64,000 bases of DNA from NCBI RefSeq assembly GCF_001590865.1, contig NZ_BBUY01000018.1:1-64000 (forward strand). The letters run 5' to 3'. The stretch is from Streptomyces sp. NBRC 110611. GTDB lineage: Bacteria; Actinomycetota; Actinomycetes; Streptomycetales; Streptomycetaceae. The translations under genes and the position numbers were made by a program. The notes under the pieces are model-generated. The model saw only the letters and a program-made list of their open reading frames with translations, made no database searches and was not told the DNA's origin. How positions within the stretch are numbered: position 1 is the first letter of the stretch; the number at the start of each line of letters is the position of its first letter. Shown here piece after piece: positions 48,163-56,089 of the stretch.

Positions 48163-49281
48163 TTACTCACACAGCGCCGAATCGAGCACGTCGACCAGCT
48201 TCGGGGACTCCATCTGCGTGTTGGTCAGCACCGACGCGTGACGGCCGTCGGGGGTGACCAGTGTCATCGAGACGTAGCCGGGCACCGAGCCGCTGTGTCC
48301 CCACGCCGTACCGCCGCAGGGCAGGGTGTGGCTGCTCAGGCCGAGGCCGTAGCCGTCGCGCTCGCCGACCGGCACGGTGGTCCGCATCAGGGCCAGACTC
48401 TCCGGGGAGACGATCTTGCCGCTGAGGAGCGCCTGGTCGAAGGCGGTGAGGTCCTGGAGTGTCGAGATCATCGCCCCCGCGCTGCTGAACACGGAGGGTT
48501 CCAGATCCGAACTCGCGTCGACCCAGAGGAAGACCGGGCCGAGGCGGCCGCCCTTGTAGCCGTGGACGTACGGGGCGGGGAGCGACCGGTCGCCCGGCTT
48601 GGGGAAGGTGGTCTGTTTCAGGCCGAGCGGCTCGATGATCCGGCGGGTGAGCGCCTCACCGACCGGCATACCGGTGATCCGCTCGATGAGCATCCCGAGG
48701 ATTTCGAAGTTGGTGTTGGAGTAGTGCCAGGCGGCCCCGGGTGCCGAGGCCGGGGCGAGGCGCAGTCCGTCGCGTACCACCTCGGCCAGGGTGTAGGAGC
48801 CGTCTGGGCCGGGCTTCGCCTGTGGCCGGCGGTTGGTGGGGATGCCGCTGGTGTGCTGGAGGAGCTGCCGGACGGTGATCTTGTTGCCGTCGTAGCCGTT
48901 GCCGTCGACCACCCCCGGCAGGTACCGCCCGATCGGCGCGTCGAGGGAGACCTTCTGCTCTTCGGCCAGTTGCAGGACCACGGCCGCGGTGAACGTCTTG
49001 GTCTGGCTGCCGGCGCGGAAGTGCTGGGTGGGCTGGATGGGCTGGTGGGTGTTGACGGTGCCGGTGCCGGCGCCGAGGTGCCATGAGCCGGTGCGGTCAC
49101 CGGCGTAGACCGCCGCTCCCGGACCGGTCTGCGCCTGGAAGGAGTTGAGCGCCTTCTGGGTGGCGGCGTGATCGCCGGCCGATGCGGCCTGGGCCGGGGC
49201 CGTGCCCGCGAGCGCCACCACAGTCGCCATCGCCGTGCCGCATAAGGCCGTCAGTCGCCGGCCGTCGAGGGTCGATTTCAC
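48163..49281 (-). CDS. Secreted serine hydrolase, beta-lactamase/DD-peptidase family (class C-like)
   Basis: A 372-residue exported penicillin-binding-protein-like hydrolase. A signal peptide (LTALCGTAMATVVALAGTAPAQA) ends near residue 33. The catalytic serine and lysine are in SQTK at 92-95, the second motif is YSN at 187-189, and the third is HSG near residue 330 (WGHSGSVPGY), as in the Streptomyces R61 D-alanyl-D-alanine carboxypeptidase. That family cleaves peptidoglycan stem peptides or esters; true beta-lactamase activity is possible but less likely. GTG 49281 is preceded by GAGGAG at ideal spacing. It is transcribed away from the NACHT gene. Confidence 0.9.
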   Translation of the reverse strand: MKSTLDGRRLTALCGTAMATVVALAGTAPAQAASAGDHAATQKALNSFQAQTGPGAAVYAGDRTGSWHLGAGTGTVNTHQPIQPTQHFRAGSQTKTFTAAVVLQLAEEQKVSLDAPIGRYLPGVVDGNGYDGNKITVRQLLQHTSGIPTNRRPQAKPGPDGSYTLAEVVRDGLRLAPASAPGAAWHYSNTNFEILGMLIERITGMPVGEALTRRIIEPLGLKQTTFPKPGDRSLPAPYVHGYKGGRLGPVFLWVDASSDLEPSVFSSAGAMISTLQDLTAFDQALLSGKIVSPESLALMRTTVPVGERDGYGLGLSSHTLPCGGTAWGHSGSVPGYVSMTLVTPDGRHASVLTNTQMESPKLVDVLDSALCE

Positions 49282-49659
49282 CGGTTCTCCTCACTGTTTG
49301 CGCGGCATGGACCGCACGGACGAAGTCAGTCGGATGGAGGCTGACGCACCAACTGTGGCCGTGGGGGTTGAAGCGCCGGTGAAATCCTGTTGGGCGGACG
49401 CTTGTGGGACAGGGCCCTGAGCGCCGGCCACCACTCACCCGCGCTGCTGTGCCGCCCCGCACTGCTGTGCCGCCCCGCGCTCTGCGCCGACATGCTCAAC
49501 TTCACTGGAAAGCATGACAGTTCAGCGAACGCCTCTCACCCCGCGTCCTGCTGCAACAAGCTCACCTACGGCCTTCGTGGCGGCCACGATCTTCCACGAC
49601 AGGCACACGACAGGCAGCCGGTGGCCTTGGCAGTGGCCTTGACGACGACGTGAAGCGGG
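49282..49659. promoter_or_regulatory. Divergent promoter region with an 18-bp tandem repeat
   Basis: A 378-bp spacer between divergent genes (serine hydrolase left, NACHT NTPase right). At 49441-49478 an 18-bp unit, GCRCTGCTGTGCCGCCCC, is present twice with a partial third copy. Just downstream (49489-49520) sequence such as ATGCTCAACTTCACTGG is AT-richer and may be promoter. No open frame is convincing. Confidence 0.45.
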
Positions 49660-51930
49660 GTGTCTGTGCTGCGGTGGACCCCAGGATGGACGAAGGCCGT
49701 GTGGAGTGCCGTCCTGGTGGGCACGGCCCTGCTCTTCGTGCTGATGAAGAATCTCGACGAGGTCGTCAAGTGGACCAGTGTCCTGGGCTTCTTCGTCGCT
49801 CTCATCAGTCTGCTCCTCAGCCTCACGCCCCGTGCCCAACGGCCCGCCCCGGGCCTCACACCGCAGTTGGACCAGGCGGCGGAGGATCTGGCGCTGTCCG
49901 TACGAGGCCAGTGGCGTGAGGAGGAGAGGCTGCGCCGACTGCACGATCCGTTCCCGCTCGCCGTTCGCTGGACCGCCGCGGAGGAGGCGGTCGCCGACCA
50001 CTGGGCCGGCCTGAGCGGGCGGTCCGCCACCGCGGCCACGGTGAACCCCGATGGCCGGCTGGAGCAGGTGGCCGACGTCTTCAGGCGGATTCCGTCGGGG
50101 CGGCTGGTGGTGCTCGGCAAGCCCGGCGCGGGCAAGACGGTGCTGACGTTGCGCCTCACGCTGGACCTGCTCAGAAGCCGTCAGCCGCAGGACCCGGTTC
50201 CGGCGATCTTTCCGTTGCTCTCGTGGCATCCGGGGCAGCAGAGCCTGCACACGTGGATGTCCGAACGACTCGCCACCGACTACCCCGCCCTCGGCGCCCC
50301 CGCCCCGTCCGGCTCCACCTGGGCCTGGGAACTGGTGCGCGCGGGACGCCTGCTGCCCGTGCTCGACGGACTCGACGAGATTGCCGAACCGCTGCGTGCC
50401 GACGCGATGCGACGCCTCAACGCCGCCCTCGACCGCGACACCCCCGTGGTGCTGACCTGCCGCACGGACGAGTACCGGGACACCGTGCGGGCGGCCGGTG
50501 TGTTCACCGCCGCGGCGGTGGTCGAGCTGCAGGGGCTGAGTCTGGACGATCTGGAGGACTACCTGCCGCGCACCGCCCGCCGGATGCCCCGACAGGGCAC
50601 AGGCGCACCAACGACCAAGTGGCAACCGGCACTTGAGTACCTGCGGGAGCACCCGGACCGACCCGCCGCGCGCACGGTGATGACGGTGCTCTCCACCCCG
50701 CTGATGACCTCATTGGCCCGCGCCGCCTACAGCGACACCCGTGCCGATCCCCTCGACCTCTTCGACGGCAGGTTCGCCGACCCGGCCGCCCTGGAAGAGC
50801 ACCTGCTCGACGCGTTCGTCCCCGCCACCTTCTCCTCCCCCTACTCGGACTCGTACTCGTACCAACGGGCTGCTTCCGACTCCTCGCCGGGCCCGGCCCA
50901 GCTCCGCTGTACGCCGGAACAAGCCCAGGCCTGGCTGGGGTGGCTCGCCCGCCACCTGGTCCGGCTCGACACCCATGACCTGGCCTGGTGGCAGATGCCG
51001 CGGGGCGTTCCCCGGCTGACGCGGGGACTGTGGGCCGGATGCCTGGCCGGGCTCGTCTGCGGGCTCGTGGGGCACCTCGCGGCCGGTCCCGCCGCCGGGC
51101 TCGCCTATGGCATCGCGTACGGAACCACCGTCGCCATCGCCTACGGCCTGGGACGGCAGCGCGGGCCGGCGCATGTCGAGCTGCGGTTCCGCGGGACCGC
51201 GATGCCCTTCCTGCGCCGGTTCACCGTCGGCCTCGCGACCGGACTGGTACTCGGCCTCGGCTTCGATTTCCAGGGCGGCGCGATGATCGTGGGTCAGCTC
51301 GCCTTCGGGCTCGCGTTCGGACTGCACGTATGGCTGAACACGCCGGCCGACGCCGCCCGGGTGTCCAGCCCGTCCGTCGCACTGCGGCAGGACCGTACCG
51401 CGACACTCGCGTTCGGGCTGTCGTACGCGATCTCCCTGGGGTTCGCGTACGGGGCCTCCTTCTTCGCCGACGACCTCGCGGCCGGGTTCGCCGTGCCACT
51501 GGCCCTCGGTCTCTCCTTCTCCCCCACGTACGGCATCGCGGGCGCGGCCGCCGGCGCGGTGGCGGGCGGGATCGCCTATGGGCGCGTGGGTGTGCCGGCC
51601 TACCTCGTCGGGGGCACCGTCTCGGGCGGCGTGCTGCTCCCGCCCATGCACCGGCTCGGGTTCGGTGTCGTGCTGGGGCTCCTGTTCGGACTCTCGGTGG
51701 GGCTGCAGAGCATGATGTCCCGGGCCTGGGGCTCGTTGGTGTTCAGCCGGATGTGGCTGGCCCTGCACGGTCATCAGCCGTGGCGGCTGATGAGGTTCCT
51801 CGCCGATGCCCACCGACGCGGTGTGCTCCGCCAGGCCGGTGGGGTGTACCAGTTCCGCCACGCCCGCCTGCGGGACCACTTGGCCCGGTCCACCGGGCCG
51901 CGGCAGGCCCGCCGGCACACGCGGGGGTGA
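49660..51930 (+). CDS. NACHT-type NTPase with large C-terminal membrane domain
   Basis: A 756-residue protein. Two N-terminal hydrophobic helices (~13-30 and 40-55) precede a STAND-type NTPase. The P-loop is VVLGKPGAGKTVLTLRL (153-160) and Walker B is LLPVLDGLDEI (~227-237; D-G-L-D-E is the NACHT form). Sensor-like VVLTCRTDEY follows and then a helical region to ~450. The last third (~455-680) is Gly/Ala-rich with many membrane helices containing glycine-zipper repeats (GLVCGLVGHLAAGPAAGLAYG). Such NTPases are known in Streptomyces as NACHT N-terminal/membrane proteins of unknown role; other NACHTs act in antiphage defence or developmental signalling. GTG 49660 starts the frame. It ends 9 bp from the convergent eCIS-linked large gene. 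Confidence 0.85.
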   Translation: MSVLRWTPGWTKAVWSAVLVGTALLFVLMKNLDEVVKWTSVLGFFVALISLLLSLTPRAQRPAPGLTPQLDQAAEDLALSVRGQWREEERLRRLHDPFPLAVRWTAAEEAVADHWAGLSGRSATAATVNPDGRLEQVADVFRRIPSGRLVVLGKPGAGKTVLTLRLTLDLLRSRQPQDPVPAIFPLLSWHPGQQSLHTWMSERLATDYPALGAPAPSGSTWAWELVRAGRLLPVLDGLDEIAEPLRADAMRRLNAALDRDTPVVLTCRTDEYRDTVRAAGVFTAAAVVELQGLSLDDLEDYLPRTARRMPRQGTGAPTTKWQPALEYLREHPDRPAARTVMTVLSTPLMTSLARAAYSDTRADPLDLFDGRFADPAALEEHLLDAFVPATFSSPYSDSYSYQRAASDSSPGPAQLRCTPEQAQAWLGWLARHLVRLDTHDLAWWQMPRGVPRLTRGLWAGCLAGLVCGLVGHLAAGPAAGLAYGIAYGTTVAIAYGLGRQRGPAHVELRFRGTAMPFLRRFTVGLATGLVLGLGFDFQGGAMIVGQLAFGLAFGLHVWLNTPADAARVSSPSVALRQDRTATLAFGLSYAISLGFAYGASFFADDLAAGFAVPLALGLSFSPTYGIAGAAAGAVAGGIAYGRVGVPAYLVGGTVSGGVLLPPMHRLGFGVVLGLLFGLSVGLQSMMSRAWGSLVFSRMWLALHGHQPWRLMRFLADAHRRGVLRQAGGVYQFRHARLRDHLARSTGPRQARRHTRG

Positions 51931-51939
51931 TGAGCGCCG

Positions 51940-54900
51940 TCAGTTCGTCGTTGTCGCCGTCGCCGGCGGGTGGTTCCATGCGGAGAGCCATTCCAGGACG
52001 CCGACCGCTCCGGCACCGATTCCGGCGCCCGCGCCACCAGCCAGGCCGGCCAGGTCCTTCACCGCGTCGTCTCCCAGTCCGGCGAATCTCTGCATGGGCT
52101 GGGTGTTGCCCAGCTTCTGCATTCCCTTGGCGGCGGCGACGGCGATACCGGCTGTGGTGGCCAGGCGGGACGAGACCGGAGCGCCCGAGAGCGACAGGCC
52201 GAGCAGGTCGGCCGCGTAAGGGGCCAACCAGGGAGTGAGTGTCAGGGCTCCGCCCACGTAGGGCGCCAGGGCCATGGCGCCACCGACGTACGGGTTGGCG
52301 TAGAGCTGCCGGACGCCGCGGGCGGCCCGGTGTGTCCACCGCACGCCCTGGGCCGCGGCGCTGCCGAATGCGGCCGCGGTGTATCCGTCGGTCCGGCTCA
52401 CGAAGTCGTATCCCTGATCGGTGAAACGGTGGGCGAAGAATCCGCGCAGGGCGGCACCTCCCGGGCCCTTGACGGCCATCATCGTGTCCACCATCGCCTG
52501 CGGGCCGTGCTTGAGGATGGTCTCGATCACGCCCATCACGGCCCCGATGACGAGGGCGGCGCGTTCCGCCTTCTTCTTCCGCTGGACCTTGTCCTTGCGG
52601 TACTCGTATTCGTCCAGGGCCTTCTCGGCCAGCGCGATGGCCTTGGTGATGGCCTGGGTGCGGGTGGCGTCACCGGCGCCGTGTTCCTCCATGTGCGCAC
52701 GGACCTTGGCCAGGGATTCCTTGAGGCCGGCACCGGACGCCAGGTTCTCCACGAGGACGGCGAGTTCGTCACTGAGGCCGACCTTGCGGAATGCCCAGGC
52801 CGCCGCCTGGCCGCGCAGGATGTTCAGGCCCTGCGGGGGTTCCTCGCTGTCGTAGCGGTCGCGTACCGCGAGCCAGGTCCGCGAGGCGATGTCGCCTAGA
52901 ACCTCGGCCACCCACTTCTCCACGCGCCCGCCGTAGTAACGCATGACGAACCGGGCGATCTGATGGAAGGCATGGGCACGGGTGCCGATCTCCAGCGCGT
53001 TGCGCACCGCTCCGCCGTGCGACGGCGCGGGTGCCGCGGTGAGCCACATGAGGTTCTCCAGGCCCGTGGTCCTGCGGTCCGTACCGACGATCTCGCCTTG
53101 GCCGACGGTCTCCTTGGCGGCGAGGAGTTCGATCCGGCCGGCGCCCTTGCCTACGTCGAGCACGCTGGTCCCGGTGATTTCCAGCCGTGCTCCGGGGAGC
53201 AGGAGGACGTCCTGGCCACGGTGGTGCGGGGAGTAGGACAGCAGGGGACCGACGTCCCGGCCGGAACGGTCGTTGAGATGGACCTGGGTGACCACCATAT
53301 GCCGGTCTCCGGGCTCGGTGGCGGCCCGGTCGACGGCGTAGTCGAACGCGGCTTGCTGGTCGCGGAAGGCGAGGACCGGCCGCCGGGTTTCCAGGCGCTG
53401 TCCGACGACGGGTCGGTGCTCTTCGTGGCGGGAGCGGCTCATCGCGTAGTCGACCGTGCTCGACTTGAGGTCGGCCAGGTGCTGCGAGAAGGACGTCAGC
53501 GTACGGTCGAATCCCTCCTTTCCACCGGTGAGTTTCATGGCGAACTGCCCACCCCATTTGGCGGTCCATTCGCCGGCCAGCTTGATGGCCTCCTTCAGTG
53601 CCCGGGCCGGAACGGCCTCCAGCAGCGCCTTGCCGATGCTGTTCACCAGACCGGACAGCGCCTGCATGAGATCCGGCAGATTCTGCAGCTTCCTCAGGAG
53701 ATCGACGATGTTCTCCTGGAAGATGGCGAAGGCCTTCTTCAGCCACTTCCCGACCCGCTCGAAGTGCGGGGATTTCGCTATCAGTTCGGACAGCCTGGTC
53801 CAGGCGGCGGAGAGCTTCTCCTGGAGGGCGGGGAGTGAGTTCCACAGGGCGGTCAGCTTTCCGCTCAGGGCGCTCAGTGCTCCCTTCATCATGCCGAGCG
53901 CCTTCGTCGCGAGGGCGCAGATCCGGTCCCAGCCCTGGCCGAGCTTTCCCGTCGCCGCCGCGACCTGCTGCTGGATCTCCGGGGCGTTCTCCAGCAGGTG
54001 CACCAGCTTGTCCTGCGCCTTGGCGGCAACCGCGCAGACGTTGTTGCCCAGTTCCTGCACTCCCTTGTACAAGGAGGCGAACGGGGCTTCCCGGATCTCG
54101 TCCAGGATCGCGCCGGCGGTACGGCTCTTCAGTCCCCCACCGGCCAGGGTGATGCTCGTGAGATCGAGCGAGAGGCTCCACAGCCTGCTCATGGCCGAAC
54201 TGGTGAAGCGCTCGATCCCCCCGGTCAGCAGGCCGAAGAGCGCGGAGAGTGTGCCCTTGGTGAGTTCGCCGCCCACCACGGTGCCCGCTGCGCCGAAATT
54301 CAGCCCGGCGATGATGCGGTGGAAGTCGGCCAGTGCGGCGTGCCGCTCGGATTCGGCGTAGAAGCGCGTGAACGCGGAGTCGTACGCCACCGTGGCGGAC
54401 CACGGCACGAACTCCTCGCCGTCCGCGCGCTGTTCCTTGGCCGCGGGGGCCAGATCGGGCTGTCCGACGCTGCCGGGTGCGGTGGTGACCGTCCAGACCG
54501 GTCCTGCCAGCGGGCGCAACCGCGAGACCCCGGCGACGAGGTGGTGACCGGACGCCTCGCCGGCCTCCAGCAGGGCGGTGGCCTCGGCCGTCGGGCCGGC
54601 GGTGTCCGCCGTCGGGGCCGGGGCGTCCGGGGCCGCGCCTGCCGCGGCGCCGTCCAGGGCACGGGTGCGGGCCAGGCGCTGCTGGACGAGCTCGCGGGAG
54701 GGCGCGGCGGCAGCGAGACCGACGGGCTCCAGGACGGGGTCGCCGTAGTCACCGAGCGCCCGCAGGGCGGCGGGTCCGAGCAGATCGGCCGCCTGCCGGC
54801 CGGACTTCAGCTCCTGCCGGGTCAGCCACGCCTGGGCCCGGGGGGCGAACTCCTCCGGCTCCCGTACGTCCTGGAGGGTGCGGGCCGACGGAGCGAGCCG

Positions 54901-55896
54901 GAGGTCCGGCCGGTCGGTGAGCTGGGTGAGATGGGTTTCGAGAGGTGAGGAGAGAGCGGTGAAGGTGTGGCCCGCGAGGTCGATCCGGGCGGCCGGGTCA
55001 CCGATGAGTCCGGGCGTGCCGCGCAGTGCGCCCTCGTACCGGTGGGTGGCGGTCTCCAGGGTGGATTCGATGACGTCGGATTCGGCCGCGTTGTCCCGCA
55101 GGGCGGACTGGGCGGTTTCCAGGGACAGGGCCAGGGCTTCCGCTTCGTCCCCGGTAGCCGCGGCCAGTCGCCGAGCCACGCCCGTGATGTGCTCTTCGAG
55201 TACGGCCCGCTCCCGCGTCAACTCGCCTTTGCGGTCGCGGAGTCTGGACATATCAGCCTCGGCCTGCAGCGTGCCGACCACGGCCAGGGCCGCGTCCGGG
55301 CCCTGGGCCCGGCCCTGTCCCGTTCCGCAAGCGCGGGCCAGGGCCAGGCGGTACATGCGCCGGGCGTCGTCGAGCCGGGACTCGTACTCACCGGTCAGCG
55401 TGTCGTTCTCGGCGAGGGCACCCTTGATGCCGTCGACCTTGGACCGCAGGAGCCGTTCGGTCTCGGTGTCCGGGGTGGATTCCATGAGGCGGTAGCCCAG
55501 CTCCAGGTCCCGCTCCAGAAGGTTTCCGCGCTGCTGTGCGAGGGCCTCCAGCTGGGCGGTCAGCCGCACGATGGCGATCTGCGCGCGGTCCCGGACGGCC
55601 TCGGCCTGCGGGTCCGGGCCCGCCGCCGACGGTACCGCCGCGGGAGCCTCGGCCAGGGCGGGCAACAGGCCGGCGGTGGTGAGCGCGGAGCTGAGGGAGA
55701 TCCGCGGGGCTCCGGTCAGATCCGTACCGGCGGCCGGCGAGGCCGTCGGACGCGAGGCTGCCGGGGTGCCGGGGACAGGCCGCGCGGGAATCGGGGCGGC
55801 CGGCTGTGGCATCTGCGCACCGGCAAAGATGCGCGCCCCGCGTCTGTGGATGAAGTCGGCGGCGGTGCGGTTGACCAACGTCCTGGTGGACAGCAT
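51940..55896 (-). CDS. Large (1318 aa) coiled-coil/amphipathic protein at the end of the eCIS operon
   Basis: Unrecognised protein, possibly eCIS cargo or accessory factor. Residues ~100-330 are strongly helical and charged (coiled-coil-like; ELTRERAVLEEHITGVARRL). Around 540-590 is a Gly/Ala-rich hydrophobic stretch (FGAAGTVVGGELTKGTLSALFG). Residues ~640-850 are long amphipathic helices (WTRLSELIAKSPHFERVGKW). Then comes a globular part containing LLLPGARLEITGTSVLD, similar in wording to a C-terminal ADP-ribosyltransferase-like or inhibitor-type fold, though I cannot confirm it. The end is hydrophobic (YVGGALTLTPWLAPYAADLL). No HExxH protease motif was found. ATG 55896 is preferred over ATG 55902 because GAGGA then sits 7 bp upstream. 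It is the last gene on the strand of the eCIS locus, after a repeat-bearing 193-bp spacer. Confidence 0.75.
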   Translation of the reverse strand: MLSTRTLVNRTAADFIHRRGARIFAGAQMPQPAAPIPARPVPGTPAASRPTASPAAGTDLTGAPRISLSSALTTAGLLPALAEAPAAVPSAAGPDPQAEAVRDRAQIAIVRLTAQLEALAQQRGNLLERDLELGYRLMESTPDTETERLLRSKVDGIKGALAENDTLTGEYESRLDDARRMYRLALARACGTGQGRAQGPDAALAVVGTLQAEADMSRLRDRKGELTRERAVLEEHITGVARRLAAATGDEAEALALSLETAQSALRDNAAESDVIESTLETATHRYEGALRGTPGLIGDPAARIDLAGHTFTALSSPLETHLTQLTDRPDLRLAPSARTLQDVREPEEFAPRAQAWLTRQELKSGRQAADLLGPAALRALGDYGDPVLEPVGLAAAAPSRELVQQRLARTRALDGAAAGAAPDAPAPTADTAGPTAEATALLEAGEASGHHLVAGVSRLRPLAGPVWTVTTAPGSVGQPDLAPAAKEQRADGEEFVPWSATVAYDSAFTRFYAESERHAALADFHRIIAGLNFGAAGTVVGGELTKGTLSALFGLLTGGIERFTSSAMSRLWSLSLDLTSITLAGGGLKSRTAGAILDEIREAPFASLYKGVQELGNNVCAVAAKAQDKLVHLLENAPEIQQQVAAATGKLGQGWDRICALATKALGMMKGALSALSGKLTALWNSLPALQEKLSAAWTRLSELIAKSPHFERVGKWLKKAFAIFQENIVDLLRKLQNLPDLMQALSGLVNSIGKALLEAVPARALKEAIKLAGEWTAKWGGQFAMKLTGGKEGFDRTLTSFSQHLADLKSSTVDYAMSRSRHEEHRPVVGQRLETRRPVLAFRDQQAAFDYAVDRAATEPGDRHMVVTQVHLNDRSGRDVGPLLSYSPHHRGQDVLLLPGARLEITGTSVLDVGKGAGRIELLAAKETVGQGEIVGTDRRTTGLENLMWLTAAPAPSHGGAVRNALEIGTRAHAFHQIARFVMRYYGGRVEKWVAEVLGDIASRTWLAVRDRYDSEEPPQGLNILRGQAAAWAFRKVGLSDELAVLVENLASGAGLKESLAKVRAHMEEHGAGDATRTQAITKAIALAEKALDEYEYRKDKVQRKKKAERAALVIGAVMGVIETILKHGPQAMVDTMMAVKGPGGAALRGFFAHRFTDQGYDFVSRTDGYTAAAFGSAAAQGVRWTHRAARGVRQLYANPYVGGAMALAPYVGGALTLTPWLAPYAADLLGLSLSGAPVSSRLATTAGIAVAAAKGMQKLGNTQPMQRFAGLGDDAVKDLAGLAGGAGAGIGAGAVGVLEWLSAWNHPPATATTTN

Positions 55897-55930
55897 GGGC
55901 ATTCCTCAGTTCACAAATGCTCGGCGATAT

Positions 55931-56011
55931 CAGGGAGGTCGGGGAGGTCAGGGAGGCCAGGGAGTTCGGGAAGGCCAGGGAGGCCAGGGAGTTCAGGGAG
56001 TTCAGGGAGGT
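55931..56011. repeat. 9-bp tandem repeat, unit CAGGGAGKY, nine copies
   Basis: Nine imperfect head-to-tail copies of a 9-bp unit (CAGGGAGGT, CGGGGAGGT, CAGGGAGGC, CAGGGAGTT and so on) lie in the 193-bp spacer between the AAA+ ATPase and the large eCIS-linked gene. Being a multiple of three, it is open in all frames, so the frames crossing it are not evidence of coding. On the transcribed strand it reads CCTCCCTGA-like and does not form an obvious hairpin. Confidence 0.85.
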
Positions 56012-56089
56012 CAGGCCTTCAGGCGGCTTCCGCGGTCCCGGGGTGCGGAGCGGCACGGCGACGGTGCTCGGCCGCCGCTCCGGCCGGGC

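Noticed and set aside
51970..54948. Plus-strand frames antisense to the large eCIS gene
   Set aside because: No domains, no ribosome sites; the minus-strand frame has heptad patterns and continuous coding sense.
55931..56011. Possible CRISPR array in the eCIS spacer
   Set aside because: Contiguous 9-bp units without spacers and no cas genes.
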